From JBBIRT01 sp037441725 (GTDB taxonomy: Bacteria > Desulfobacterota > BSN033 > UBA1163), in assembly GCA_037441725.1 (NCBI GenBank), contig JBBIRT010000016.1, positions 1 through 34,500 of the forward strand: a stretch of 34,500 bases of DNA, written 5' to 3'. A program made the translations under genes and the position numbers. The notes below the pieces were generated by a model. That model made no database searches and had not been told where the DNA came from. It worked only from the letters and a program-made list of their open reading frames with translations. Below are positions 1-9,399 of this stretch, piece by piece; the stretch's first letter is position 1, and each line of letters starts with the position of its first letter.

Positions 1-1
1 T

Positions 2-1723
2 TATTATAGTGGTCTTCACATCATGGGTAAACCCTATCTTTGGTTCTCACTCATCGTTGATCTCGGTGGTCTACTGGTTTTGATCGGCGTGCTCATGGCG
101 ATCTTCCGACGTTATGTGATTAGACCCAAAGAGTTGAATACTCTCTTTGATGATGGGGTGTTGCTCTCTTTACTCACAGCCATCCTGATTACGGGCTACA
201 TGGTGGAAGGGTTGAGGCAGGCAGTTACCGAAATAAAGGTTCACCCTGACTGGGCAGTTTGGTCCCCAGGCGGGTACGTCTTTGCCAAAGCCTTTGCCGA
301 GATCAATCAGAATTCCCTTCTATACTGGCACTGGTTCTTATGGTGGTTCCATTCAATCCTTACGATAGGTACAATTATTTATTATGCCCTTGTCTTTTCC
401 AAATTACAACACATTATTGTGTCACCCTTAAATATCTTTTTCCGTTCCTTAGGGCCAGTTGGGGCTCCTGCACCTATTAACATAGAAAAGGCTGAATCTG
501 AGCCCCTTGGAGTTGGGAATATTAAAGATTTCACCTGGAAACAACTCCTTGACTTAGATGCCTGTACAAATTGTGGACGATGTCAAGATGCTTGCCCGGC
601 TTGGGCAACGGGAAAACCTCTTTCTCCCAGAAAAATGGTTCAAGACCTTAAGACCCACATGGTAAAAAGAGTTGATCTTACGACAGATCCATCAAATAAT
701 ATTCCAACCTTAATAGGGGATGCACCCAGCGAGGCTGAAATATGGTCATGTACGACCTGTGGTGCGTGTCAGGAGATGTGCCCTGTTTATGTGGAACATA
801 TTGTAAAGATCATCGACCTTAGGCGTAATCTGGTCATGGCACAAAGTAAGATGCCAGAGACAGCTCAGTTGATGCTTAGAAATATGCAGTCAAGAGGGCA
901 TCCCTGGGCAGGAATTCAGTCTCTGAGATTGAGGGGAGACTGGACAAGCGGCTTGGAGATCAAAATCTTGGCGGAAGGGGATCCTATAGAAACCCTATTC
1001 TGGGTAGGGTGTACCGGTGCTCTGGTTGAACGAAATGTCAAGGCCACCCTTTCCATGACGAAAGTGCTGAAAAGGGCAGGGATCGATTTCGGTGTATTAG
1101 GTGAAGCTGAGACCTGTTGTGGTGATCCGGCTCGGAGAGCCGGTTATGAATTTCAATTTCAGATTATGGCCGAACAGAATATTGAAACATTTAAAAGCCA
1201 TAACATTAAAGAGATCATTACCACCTGCCCCCATTGCTATAATACCCTTAAAAATGAGTATCCGAAATATGGTGGCGATTTTAAAGTGATTCATTATACT
1301 GAACTCCTTGCTGATTTAATCAGACGAGGCAATTTGAAAATAACCCGGGAATGGGATTCTATTATTACCTATCAAGACCCTTGCTATTTAGGCCGTTATA
1401 ATGGAATATATAAAGAGCCTAGGCAGGTCTTAAAAGCAATTTTAGGGACTAATAAAGTTAGAGAAATGGAACGTTCCCACCGCATGAGCTTTTGCTGTGG
1501 TGGTGGCGGCGGGCATATGTGGATAGAGGAACAGCCTGGAACGACCAAAATCAATTTCATGCGGATTGAAGACGTTCTCAAGACCCAAGCAGACACGGTT
1601 GTTACGGCCTGTCCTTATTGCTTACAGATGTTTGAGGAAGGGATTGAACATAAACAGATTCAGAATGTTTTGAAGGCAAGAGACCTTGCTGAAGTGGTTG
1701 AAGAAGCCCTGGAAAAGATTTAA
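2..1723 (+). CDS. Membrane ETF:quinone oxidoreductase, CCG-domain Fe-S protein (5' partial)
   Basis: Predicted to pass electrons from reduced ETF to membrane quinone. The frame is open to the left edge. The first Met is at 23, but the product then begins inside a membrane helix, so the NarI-like membrane domain is cut and the true start lies outside. Counting from Met 23, hydrophobic helices lie near residues 7-29, 46-66 and 97-125. Two [4Fe-4S] ferredoxin motifs follow (CTNCGRCQDACP from residue 181, CTTCGACQEMCP from 243). Two CCG (heterodisulfide-reductase subunit B type) domains complete it, with CCG at 365 and CPHC at 402, then CCGGGGG at 491 and CPYC at 530. etfB and etfA directly downstream support the assignment to the ETF:menaquinone oxidoreductase (DUF224/EMO) family rather than to a heterodisulfide reductase. 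Confidence 0.88.
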   Translation, partial: YYSGLHIMGKPYLWFSLIVDLGGLLVLIGVLMAIFRRYVIRPKELNTLFDDGVLLSLLTAILITGYMVEGLRQAVTEIKVHPDWAVWSPGGYVFAKAFAEINQNSLLYWHWFLWWFHSILTIGTIIYYALVFSKLQHIIVSPLNIFFRSLGPVGAPAPINIEKAESEPLGVGNIKDFTWKQLLDLDACTNCGRCQDACPAWATGKPLSPRKMVQDLKTHMVKRVDLTTDPSNNIPTLIGDAPSEAEIWSCTTCGACQEMCPVYVEHIVKIIDLRRNLVMAQSKMPETAQLMLRNMQSRGHPWAGIQSLRLRGDWTSGLEIKILAEGDPIETLFWVGCTGALVERNVKATLSMTKVLKRAGIDFGVLGEAETCCGDPARRAGYEFQFQIMAEQNIETFKSHNIKEIITTCPHCYNTLKNEYPKYGGDFKVIHYTELLADLIRRGNLKITREWDSIITYQDPCYLGRYNGIYKEPRQVLKAILGTNKVREMERSHRMSFCCGGGGGHMWIEEQPGTTKINFMRIEDVLKTQADTVVTACPYCLQMFEEGIEHKQIQNVLKARDLAEVVEEALEKI

Positions 1724-1734
1724 TTCAATGATAG

Positions 1735-1790
1735 ACAATGAACGATGAACAGTGAACGATGAACGAGGAACAATGGGCGATGAACAGGTC
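1735..1790. repeat. Degenerate 7-bp tandem repeat, about 8 units
   Basis: Between the oxidoreductase and etfB the sequence reads as consecutive heptamers: acaatga, acgatga, acagtga, acgatga, acgagga, acaatgg, gcgatga, acaggtc. The consensus is acRatga. It ends about 45 bases before the etfB ribosome binding site. It has no obvious coding role. Confidence 0.75.
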
Positions 1791-1839
1791 GTGGTTATAT
1801 TATCCGTTTCCCATCATCTTTTGAAGAGAGGAGTAAATG

Positions 1840-2634
1840 ATGCATACGATCGTCTGTATCAAGCAGGTTCCTGATCCAGAAATCCCCCCAGCGAAATTTA
1901 AAATCGATCCTGAGACGAAAAGGGTCATTCCTCCTCCAGGGGTACCGCCTGTCATCAGCGTCTATGATGAGAGGGCGGTTGAGGCAGCTTTACGGCTCAA
2001 AGATAAGCACAAAGGGAAAATAACCGTCATCAGTATGGGGTCTGGGAAGGTTTCTGATGTCGTCAGGCATGCCTTATCCATGGGGGCTGACGAGGGATAT
2101 GCTCTCGAGGATGAGGTCTTTGAAAATTTGGATAGCTTTGGCACGGCCTATGTCCTTGGGAAAGCGATTCAAAAGATTGGTGGTTATGATCTAATCCTAT
2201 GTGGAAGACAGGCTGCTGATTGGGGTGCCGGCCAGGTTGGATCTATATTGGCCGAAATCCTTGGAATTCCAGTCATTACCCTCGCCTGTAGTATCGAATT
2301 AGTGGATAAGAGCCTGCGGGTCAAGAGGATCATAAAGGATGGATTCGAGGTCTTAGAGACCCCAATCCCTAGCCTCATTACCGTAAGCAGTGAAATTGGA
2401 CTTCCCCGTCTTCCTGCTGGGATGAGCCTCATGCTTGCTCGAAAGAAGCAGATTCCTGTCTGGAAGGCCAAAGATATTGGAGCTGATCCCTCCCAGTTGG
2501 ACAAGACTAAAGCTCATACTGAGATTACGGATCTCTCTATCCCCTCTCGAAAGACCGAGTGTGAAATGGTGACCGGGGCCACCCCCAATGAGGCTGCTAT
2601 CAACTTGGCCTTAAAATTGAGTCAGTTGATATGA
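1840..2634 (+). CDS. etfB: Electron transfer flavoprotein, beta subunit
   Basis: ETF beta subunit, FixA family, which with EtfA carries FAD and accepts electrons from acyl-CoA dehydrogenases. The N-terminus (TIVCIKQVPDPE) is typical, and an AMP/FAD-binding region CGRQAADWGAGQVG lies near residue 128. Length (264 aa) is normal for the family. ATG codons lie at 1837 and 1840. The agaggag Shine-Dalgarno at 1827-1833 is 3 bases from the first and 6 from the second, so 1840 is preferred. It follows the ETF:quinone oxidoreductase and precedes etfA on the same strand, giving one electron-transfer operon. The family-typical DGDTAQVG is here DWGAGQVG, a variant whose meaning I cannot judge. Confidence 0.93.
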   Translation: MHTIVCIKQVPDPEIPPAKFKIDPETKRVIPPPGVPPVISVYDERAVEAALRLKDKHKGKITVISMGSGKVSDVVRHALSMGADEGYALEDEVFENLDSFGTAYVLGKAIQKIGGYDLILCGRQAADWGAGQVGSILAEILGIPVITLACSIELVDKSLRVKRIIKDGFEVLETPIPSLITVSSEIGLPRLPAGMSLMLARKKQIPVWKAKDIGADPSQLDKTKAHTEITDLSIPSRKTECEMVTGATPNEAAINLALKLSQLI

Positions 2635-2726
2635 TGGACCAAGAATTAGTTCATCAAAGGGAAAAAAGGAAGGAAACCCAGATTCTATCAATCTTGATTA
2701 TTATCAAATGAATGGAGGACATTTAG

Positions 2727-3728
2727 ATGGAGACGTATAAAGGTGTATTAATTTGTGGGGAGGTTGTTGAAGGGACATTGGCACCTATCACCATAGAACT
2801 TCTTGGGATCGGTAAAAAGCTTTCGGATGGGCTTGGAGAAGGCTTAGGGATTTTATTGATGGGCAGTAAATCAAGGGACCTAAGTCAGGAGGCAATTGCC
2901 TATGGAGCCGACCAAGTCTATGTCGCTGAAGACAGCCTCTTAGACACCTATAATTCTGATGCTTATACTCAAGTTGCTGCTAAACTTTGTCAGAAGATCC
3001 TTCCCTCCATTGTGCTTTTAGGTCATACAGATATGGGTTGTGATTTAGCTCCAAGACTCAATGGTCGATTAGGGGGTGGACTTTCCATGGATTGCTTATC
3101 CTTGTCCATTGACCCAGCGACCAAGCTGCTGGTTTCCATCAGGCCTGTCTTTGGGGGGAATGCCCACGCTACCGTCATATCGAAGTCTGCTCGTCCTCAG
3201 ATGGCTACAATCAGAACAAAAGTGGTGCCTCCTGCTGAACGAATTGATTCTCGACAGGGTGAGGTCATTCCTGTAGAGGAGAAGGTTGATCCTTCGATGA
3301 TTAAAGTTAAAGTGGTTGATCGGATAAAAGAGGAAGTAGAGGGGGTGAAGCTTGAGGATGCTGAAGTGGTGGTCAGTGGGGGTCGTGGTATCGGGAGTGC
3401 CCAGAATTTTGCGATGCTTAGGGAGTTAGCCCATGTTTTGGGAGGGGCTGTTGGAGCTACAAGACCTGCTTGTGATGAAGGCTGGGCCCCAGCATCCGCC
3501 CAGGTTGGCCAGAGTGGAAAGGTGGTGAGCCCTAAGCTTTACATTGCAGTGGCTCTCTCTGGTGCCATGTCGCATATTGCTGGATGCTTAGGATCAAAAT
3601 ATATTGTAGCGATCAACAAAGATAAAGAGGCCAATATCTTCAACGTTGCTCACTTTGGAATTGTAGCAGATTATAAAGAAGTGTTGCCTACGCTAACCTC
3701 AAAGCTCAAAGAACTCATATCAAAATAG
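2727..3728 (+). CDS. etfA: Electron transfer flavoprotein, alpha subunit
   Basis: ETF alpha subunit, 333 aa, normal length. The C-terminal FAD domain is clear from about residue 210: SGGRGIGSAQNF, then GAVGATRPACDEGW, QVGQSGKVVSPKLYIAVALSG and AINKDKEANIF. ggagg at 2713-2717 supports the ATG at 2727. It is separated from etfB by 92 bases with no recognised gene. Together with the upstream membrane Fe-S protein it forms a route from acyl-CoA dehydrogenases to quinone. No acyl-CoA dehydrogenase is in this window, so the partner dehydrogenase is unknown. Confidence 0.94.
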   Translation: METYKGVLICGEVVEGTLAPITIELLGIGKKLSDGLGEGLGILLMGSKSRDLSQEAIAYGADQVYVAEDSLLDTYNSDAYTQVAAKLCQKILPSIVLLGHTDMGCDLAPRLNGRLGGGLSMDCLSLSIDPATKLLVSIRPVFGGNAHATVISKSARPQMATIRTKVVPPAERIDSRQGEVIPVEEKVDPSMIKVKVVDRIKEEVEGVKLEDAEVVVSGGRGIGSAQNFAMLRELAHVLGGAVGATRPACDEGWAPASAQVGQSGKVVSPKLYIAVALSGAMSHIAGCLGSKYIVAINKDKEANIFNVAHFGIVADYKEVLPTLTSKLKELISK

Positions 3729-4082
3729 AAAACCCCGCTCCATCCCGAGATATGTGTCTTTATACCGTCATTCCCCATGGGGATGCTTGAAGGCCTGATT
3801 GATGAGGTCCTACGAACCACTGGTGATCCTTTCTTGGAGAACAGTTTCCTTTGACAAAACTTTAGGGATATTTCTAACCAAGTTTTATTTTTTTCCCGTG
3901 TCAGGGATAAGGCCTTCCAAAGATTGCTTGGGTTTTATTCAGTAATTTTTTGCAGTGATTTTAAATGGTTTGTTTGAATATTGACAGGGTATTGGGCATA
4001 ATTGGAGTATTATCGATGGGATGGAAATCCCCTCTCTAAGAAAAATCTTTTCTGTTGAAACATAAAAAGGAGAAGGAAATTC
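3729..4082. other. Intergenic region with a 12-bp palindrome
   Basis: 354 bases without a convincing gene. There is a perfect 12-bp palindrome, tccccatgggga, at 3772-3783. Its left flank (ccgtcattcccc) resembles the start of the CGTCATTCCC-type dispersed palindromes known from several proteobacterial genomes, but only one copy is seen here. A TTGACA lies at 3981-3986 without a well-spaced -10. aaaaggagaagg at about 4065-4078 is the ribosome binding site of the next gene. Confidence 0.4.
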
Positions 4083-6174
4083 GTGGACCAACTCTTCAAT
4101 CCAAAATCTGTCGTGGTCATTGGTGTTTCGGAAAGTCCAAATAACCTGGCAAGAATGATCGTTGAAAACCTATTCGAATTTCAATTTAAAGGAGAAATCT
4201 TCCTCATCGGTAAAAAAGAAGGGATTCTATTCGGGAGAAAGATTCTCACCTCGATGAAGAACCTTCCAGAGAAGATAGATGTGGCTGTCATCCTTACCCC
4301 TGCTCAAACCATACCAGGAATATTGAAATCCTGTGGAAGGAAGAAGATTCCTTGGGCGATTATTGAATCAGGGGGATTTAGTGAATATTCTGAAGAGGGA
4401 TCGAAGTTAGAAAAAGAGGTCCTCCGAGTTGCAAGAAAATGGGGCATTCGAGTGGTTGGGCCCAATGGGATTGGGATTAGTAATTTTGAAAATGGTTTTG
4501 TTGTTCCCTTCGTTAAAATGGGACAAAGGGGGATCAATAAAGGGAAGGTCTCCATTCTTGCTCAAAGCGGTGGAGTCTCCTTAGCCTATATTAACCTTCT
4601 TGCCAGTGCCAATGTTGGAATGGCAAAGGTGGTGAGCATGGGAAACAAACTGGATCTCAATGAGATCGATTACCTCAACTATCTTATCCAAGACCCCCAA
4701 ACCGAGATCATTGGCCTTTATTTAGAGAGTCTGGAAAGAGGCAGAGCATTAATGGAATTAGCCCGATCCACCCCCAAACCGATTATCATTCACAAGGCCA
4801 ATATTGGAGAAGGAAGTCACCACATTGCCAAACTTCATACCGCCGCTCTGGCTAATGACGATCGGGTAGTGGATGCGGCATTGAGGCAGGCAGATATTGT
4901 GAGGACAAGGGATTTTCGCTCCTTTGTGAGTGCTGTCAAGATCCTTTCCCTTCCCCCCATGAAGGGGAAAGACCTCGTTGTCCTTTCTCGATCGGGAGGG
5001 ATTGCCATTGTTGCTGCAGACTATGCGGAGCGTTACGGTTTTAGGCTTTTCCCTCTCACACAAAATTTCCAGAAACGAATCCACAATTACTTCAGGGCCA
5101 AGGTGATTCAACCGACCAATCCTTTGGATCTTGGGGATCTTTTTGATTTTGATCTCTATATCAAGATCCTCGATCAGGTGCTGAGGATCAAGGAGGTAGA
5201 TGGGGTTCTTTTTCAGCACGGATCAGTCGGTGAAGAAAAGGAGCCTTCTCGAAGATTGATCCAGGCCATGAAGGAACTCTCCTTTCTCTATAAGAAGCCT
5301 GTTGCCCTCTGCTATATGACGGATGAGGAGGAGTTGGCCCAGATCAAGCGAACGCTCGATTATCCCATCTTCACTGAACCGAGTGAAGCCCTGGGAGCCT
5401 TGGCGATTTCAAGAGAACGGTATAGGAAACAAACGCTCCTAAAGGAGAAACCCCCAATCTTTTCAGTCCGTCGGGAACGGGTGAAGCAAATTTTCCAAAA
5501 AGTGAGAAGAGAGAAGAGAGATCCCCTTCTTCCAGAGGCTCTGGAAGTTCTTCAGGCCTATGGCATTCCTGTTGCAAACATCCAAATGGTCACTCAAAAA
5601 GAGAATTTAAAAGCCGNNNNNNNNNNTATATGCGGCCTTGAGTCAACTCAATGTTCCTATTGCTCTTAAGCTCATCTCTTCTGAAATCTCACACAAGTCA
5701 GATATTGGGGGGGTTGCCCTGAATATCCATCACCTCACTCAGGCGGAAGAGGAATTTGAAAGGATGAGAAGAATTGGAAAAGGATCCTTTAAAGGAGTTC
5801 TCATTCAAAGGATGGCTTCAGGAGGAAAAGAAATCATCCTTGGAGCCAAACGCGACCCTTCCTTCGGTCCCTTTGTCCTTTTTGGAATGGGAGGAGATTA
5901 TGTGGAGGTCTTTAAGGAAGCCTCTCTTCGAGTCATCCCAATCAACCAAGCTGAGGCAGAAGAGATGATCTTAGAATCGAAGGCTTTACCCATCTTAAAG
6001 GGGGTTAGGGGAGAACGGCCCCTCCATATAGAGAAATTGGTCGAGATCCTGCTCAGGCTCTCTCAGCTGGTGATGGATTTCCCAATGATTGAAGGAATGG
6101 ATATCAATCCCATTATCGTTCAGGAAAGGGAGGCATTGGCCTTGGATTGCCGGATCCTTTTAGGTGCAGAGTAA
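4083..6174 (+). CDS. ADP-forming acyl-CoA synthetase (acetate-CoA ligase type), interrupted by an assembly gap
   Basis: Fused alpha-beta NDP-forming acyl-CoA synthetase, which interconverts acyl-CoA + ADP + Pi with acid + CoA + ATP. Domains in order: CoA-binding Rossmann fold (from residue 1, FNPKSVVVIGVSESP), two succinyl-CoA-ligase-like domains (about 150-450), and an ATP-grasp domain split by the gap. The likely phosphohistidine is His252 in KLHTAALAND, matching the family's SHTGALAG site. Translation starts at GTG 4083 behind aaaaggagaagg. The 5' part reads to the N run at 5617 and the 3' part resumes as YAALSQLNVPIALKLIS. This is continuous ATP-grasp sequence but shifted by one frame, so the 10 N are probably a placeholder of wrong length and the gene is likely intact (about 697 aa). 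No GNAT domain is present, so it is not a Pat-type protein acetyltransferase. It fits substrate-level ATP conservation. Confidence 0.87.
5617..5626. other. Assembly gap (10 N)
   Basis: Ten N inside the ATP-grasp domain of the acyl-CoA synthetase. The flanking frames differ by one base, so the true missing length is not 10 bases if the gene is intact. Confidence 0.98.
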
Positions 6175-6186
6175 AGGGGGTGTGGG

Positions 6187-6957
6187 TTAGATTCCTTTTT
6201 GCAGCTCTTTTGAAAAACGGATCTGGAGAAACTGATAAATTTTTTCTCCGATCTTAAGGCCTAACTCAATGAATTCCGGTCCGTAGATTTTTCCGGTCTC
6301 TGAGCGGAATGTTTCTTTTATCGAAGAGATTCCCTCCATCCCCTCTGGAAATCGGTGGATGAGGGGAATGATCTCTGCTTTTACAGAGCGGAGCATTTGC
6401 CAAAGGGTTTGGGTAAAATTATCTGGCCCCCATCGAAATTTATCCGCATCATAGAGGATGTCACTGATCATCTGCCCGACGGGTGAATCAATCCTTTTGG
6501 GCTCAACAAAGGCTTCATGGTTGGCAATGGCCTGGATAATATGTTCTACATGTCTAGGGAAGATCGAAAACTGATGCAGTATTTTTGAAGCTGCCGAGGC
6601 ACTTGCCTGAGCGTGGTTTTTTTCACTTCGGCATAAATCATGAAGGAGGCCAGCAATTTGGGCCATCCGGCAGGCATCACGTTTTAGAGATTCCTCTAAC
6701 GAAATCTTTTCCCCTTCGATATAGGCCAAAGCGCCTGCTTCTAATGCAACCTTTTCAGAATGGAGGATCCCATGGCCAAAGTCGTCTTTCAATTCTCCAT
6801 GAATTAAGGATCGACACTTTAAGACCTGACCATCCTGATCAAATAGAGATTGGGACCAGGCCAGGGGTTCTCTAAAAAGAAGATAGAAGCGAGGTTGAGG
6901 AAAAGAGGCTGCAATCTCTCGAGATGCGATGATCATTTCCTCATAAATATCTTTCAT
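6187..6957 (-). CDS. HD-domain phosphohydrolase
   Basis: HD-superfamily metal-dependent phosphohydrolase, 256 aa from the chosen start. The metal-binding set is visible: His66 (GHGILHSEKV), His106-Asp107 (GLLHDLCRSE), His147 (AIANHEA) and Asp170 or Asp172 (LYDADKF). The substrate cannot be read from sequence; nucleotides or signalling nucleotides are usual for the fold. An upstream ATG at 6972 would add five residues but has no ribosome binding site. ATG 6957 is preceded by gaaagga at a good distance. It is the last gene of a three-gene minus-strand group and converges with the acyl-CoA synthetase, with 12 bases between the stops. Confidence 0.8.
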   Translation of the reverse strand: MKDIYEEMIIASREIAASFPQPRFYLLFREPLAWSQSLFDQDGQVLKCRSLIHGELKDDFGHGILHSEKVALEAGALAYIEGEKISLEESLKRDACRMAQIAGLLHDLCRSEKNHAQASASAASKILHQFSIFPRHVEHIIQAIANHEAFVEPKRIDSPVGQMISDILYDADKFRWGPDNFTQTLWQMLRSVKAEIIPLIHRFPEGMEGISSIKETFRSETGKIYGPEFIELGLKIGEKIYQFLQIRFSKELQKGI

Positions 6958-6986
6958 CCAATATCCTTTCATGGAAGGATTTCTTT

Positions 6987-7478
6987 CTAAGGACCTGTTG
7001 GATTGGAGACCCTGGGTCTTAGATATTCAGGCATGAATGAGGCAATGACCTCTCCTGTTGCACAAAGTTGCCCATTAGCGGAAACCGTAACGCTTACGAC
7101 GACCTTACGACCTTTGGTCTCTTTTACCTTTCCCCGCACTTCTAATGGAACTCCCAACGGGGTGGGACGTTTAAATTCCACATGGAGTGAGGCCGTTACA
7201 AAACGCAAGGGAGGTTCTGTTCCCATCTCACGACCTTCTGCACGATAGGTTACGGCTGCTGCTGTCCCTGTACCATGGCAGTCCATGATCGAGGCAATCA
7301 GACCTCCGTAAACATATCCTGGGATTGCTATATGGTAGGGTCGAGGAGTAAAAATGGCAATGGTTTCATCTCCGTCCCAATAACTTTTTATCTTGAGACC
7401 CTCCTCATTCAGACGTCCACAACCATAACAATAGCTTAATTCATCTGGATAATAATCTTGGAATGCCCTCCGATCCAT
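6987..7478 (-). CDS. Hotdog-fold thioesterase, PaaI/THEM4-like
   Basis: Hotdog-fold acyl-CoA thioesterase of the PaaI family, 163 aa. The N-terminal YCYGCGRLNEEGLKIK segment and the central GYVYGGLIASIMDCHGTGTA segment are typical. FKRPTPLGVPLEVRGKVKE forms the next strands of the hotdog domain. A start at 7499 would add seven residues, but ATG 7478 has aaaggagag just upstream and is preferred. It probably hydrolyses a CoA thioester, possibly recycling CoA in the acyl-CoA metabolism suggested by the neighbouring acyl-CoA synthetase and ETF genes. The substrate is not determinable. Confidence 0.85.
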   Translation of the reverse strand: MDRRAFQDYYPDELSYCYGCGRLNEEGLKIKSYWDGDETIAIFTPRPYHIAIPGYVYGGLIASIMDCHGTGTAAAVTYRAEGREMGTEPPLRFVTASLHVEFKRPTPLGVPLEVRGKVKETKGRKVVVSVTVSANGQLCATGEVIASFMPEYLRPRVSNPTGP

Positions 7479-7527
7479 GAGATCTCTCCTTTTCCCCACC
7501 TGAGGATTAAGAAAAATCGGAAGAAAC

Positions 7528-7857
7528 CTACCATTTCTTAAAGATGAAAAAGCTGGCCATGATAATCATGGCAAATCCAACCAGATAATTCCAACGAAAT
7601 TCCTCTTTCAAATAGAGGACTGAAAAAAAAGAAAATACCATTAGGGTGATGATTTCCTGAAGAGTTTTTAATTCGGCTGCCGAAAACTGTCTATGTCCGA
7701 TACGATTGGCAGGAACCTGAAAGCAATATTCAATAAATGCAATGAACCAGCTGATAAGGATCACCCTAAAGAGTGGGGCCTCTTTATATTTTAGATGTCC
7801 ATACCAGGCAAAGGTCATGAAGATATTAGAAAAAGTTAAAAGAACAACCGTTTTCAT
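7528..7857 (-). CDS. DUF486 small membrane protein
   Basis: A 109-residue integral membrane protein with four hydrophobic segments. The pattern (TFAWYGHLK near the start, PANRIGH in the middle, LKEEFRWNYLVGF near the end) matches the DUF486 / DMT-related family of unknown function. ggggga precedes the ATG at 7857. It is the first gene of the minus-strand group with the thioesterase and HD protein, 49 bases upstream of the thioesterase. No function is assigned. The 276 bases between it and the inositol-phosphate synthase contain nothing I recognise. Confidence 0.8.
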   Translation of the reverse strand: MKTVVLLTFSNIFMTFAWYGHLKYKEAPLFRVILISWFIAFIEYCFQVPANRIGHRQFSAAELKTLQEIITLMVFSFFSVLYLKEEFRWNYLVGFAMIIMASFFIFKKW

Positions 7858-8133
7858 CTCATCATCCCCCGTTGAATGAATTAGGAGTTCCCAATTTGCA
7901 CCATTATTATTATTTTATTAAATTTTAACAGAACTTCTTAGAGTTATCTATCCCTATGAGACAATTTCAAATACTCTTTATCAGGAGGAGTTAACCCTAA
8001 GAATAGAGGATCATTATTAAATCGACTGATGAGGAGGGTATTTGGACCTTCCAGAAACAATGGGTTAGATCAGTAGGGGAAAGCCTTTATAGTTGTATTG
8101 ATTGGTAATGGGAAGTTCTGTTGAACGATTTAA

Positions 8134-9246
8134 TTATCTCTCCCTCTTTCCAGCAATAAATTCCTCGACCATCACTTTGGCTTGATCATCCGGGATTTGA
8201 ACCAGTGGGTGTTTCATCGCATAAGCAGAGATTGAGAGGAGAGGACCCCCAATTCCACGATCCCGGGCGAGCTTGCAGCATCGAATAGCATCAATGGTCA
8301 TCCCCCCACTATTAGGAGAATCTTCTACGGAGAGTCTCAATTCGAGGTGGAGAGGTACTTCTCCAAATCCTCTTCCTTCCATTCGAAGGAAGCAAACTTT
8401 ATTATCATTTTGCCAGGGAACATAATCAGAAGGGCCGATATGGATATTCTCTGGTTCCAAAGGGACATCAAGCTGAGATTGAATCGCCTCCGTCTTTGAG
8501 ATTCGTTTGTTCTTCAATCGATTTCGATTAAGCATATTGAGAAAATCCGTATTGCCCCCTGTATTCAACTGGTACGTTCGGTCTAACTTCACCCCTCGGT
8601 CTTCAAAGAGTTTGGCCAACATGCGATGGATGATGGTAGCTCCCATTTGAGATTTTACATCATCGCCAACAATGGGGATTCCTTTTTTCTCAAATCTTTT
8701 TGCCCAATGTGGATCTGATGCAATAAAACTTGGCATGCAATTGACCAAACTCACTCCAGTGGTCAGGCAAGCTTCAGCATAGAATTCGGTGGCTTGATCT
8801 GAACCGACTGGAAGATAATTCAAGAGGATTTCCACTCCAGAGTCTTTGAGGACCTTTTCCACATTACAGGGTTTTTCATTGGCGACCAGAAAGATGCGGT
8901 CTTCTGGATAATCCTTCATATGGTCCGAGACCCCATCCAAAACCTCTCCCATGGACACCACCACTGTAGAATCGTTGAATTGGGAATGAATCGTTCTCGT
9001 ACAATTGGGTTTGGCAAAAAGGGCTTCATGGAGCGGCCTTCCGACCTTTCTTCGATCAATATCGAAAGCCGCACCCACTTCGATATCCCAAGGTTTATAT
9101 CCTCCGATATCCAAATGCATTAAACCGAGAGGCTTTTCTCTCTGATTCTTATTTCCATTGGCTCGATAAAATTCAATCCCTTGGATGAGGGCACTGGCAC
9201 AATTTCCAACACCTACGATGGCAATTCGAATTGGTTTTTTCTTCAT
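8134..9246 (-). CDS. ino1: myo-Inositol-1-phosphate synthase
   Basis: Converts glucose-6-phosphate to 1D-myo-inositol-3-phosphate with NAD as internal redox cofactor. Evidence: N-terminal NAD motif IVGVGNCASALIQG (residues 10-23), VGAAFDIDRRKVG, LNYLPVGSDQATEFYAEA, NCMPSFIAS, GDDVKSQMGATI and LNTGGNTDFLNM, all characteristic of the prokaryotic enzyme. Length is 370 aa from the chosen start. An upstream ATG at 9285 is rejected because ATG 9246 begins the conserved MKKKPIRIAIVG and has aaagg upstream. Bacterial inositol phosphate serves inositol lipids, compatible solutes or mycothiol-type thiols. The window also holds a PAP2 enzyme and MshA/MshB/MshD-like genes, discussed in the findings. It is divergent from the deoxyhypusine-synthase-like gene. 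Confidence 0.93.
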   Translation of the reverse strand: MKKKPIRIAIVGVGNCASALIQGIEFYRANGNKNQREKPLGLMHLDIGGYKPWDIEVGAAFDIDRRKVGRPLHEALFAKPNCTRTIHSQFNDSTVVVSMGEVLDGVSDHMKDYPEDRIFLVANEKPCNVEKVLKDSGVEILLNYLPVGSDQATEFYAEACLTTGVSLVNCMPSFIASDPHWAKRFEKKGIPIVGDDVKSQMGATIIHRMLAKLFEDRGVKLDRTYQLNTGGNTDFLNMLNRNRLKNKRISKTEAIQSQLDVPLEPENIHIGPSDYVPWQNDNKVCFLRMEGRGFGEVPLHLELRLSVEDSPNSGGMTIDAIRCCKLARDRGIGGPLLSISAYAMKHPLVQIPDDQAKVMVEEFIAGKRER

Positions 9247-9265
9247 AAGAATCCAACCTTTCAAA

Positions 9266-9274
9266 ATTATATCA
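9266..9274 (-). promoter_or_regulatory. Possible extended -10 promoter of ino1
   Basis: On the minus strand the sequence is TGATATAAT, an extended -10 with a perfect TATAAT hexamer, about 20 bases upstream of the ino1 ATG at 9246. No good -35 is visible. The implied leader is very short, about 13 bases, which leaves little room for the aaagg ribosome binding site and lowers confidence. Confidence 0.3.
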
Positions 9275-9399
9275 TGATCTCTCAAGCAATTTTAATTATC
9301 GTATTTCCACTCAAAAGTCAAGAAATTTGAAGGCCTGTCTCTTGACTTATTTATGTTTATTTGGTAATTTTTCAAAAACAAATCTTGGTGGGATGAAAG

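Noticed and set aside
5617..5640. Frameshift mutation in the acyl-CoA synthetase
   Set aside because: The frame change coincides exactly with the N run, so a wrong gap length is the simpler explanation.
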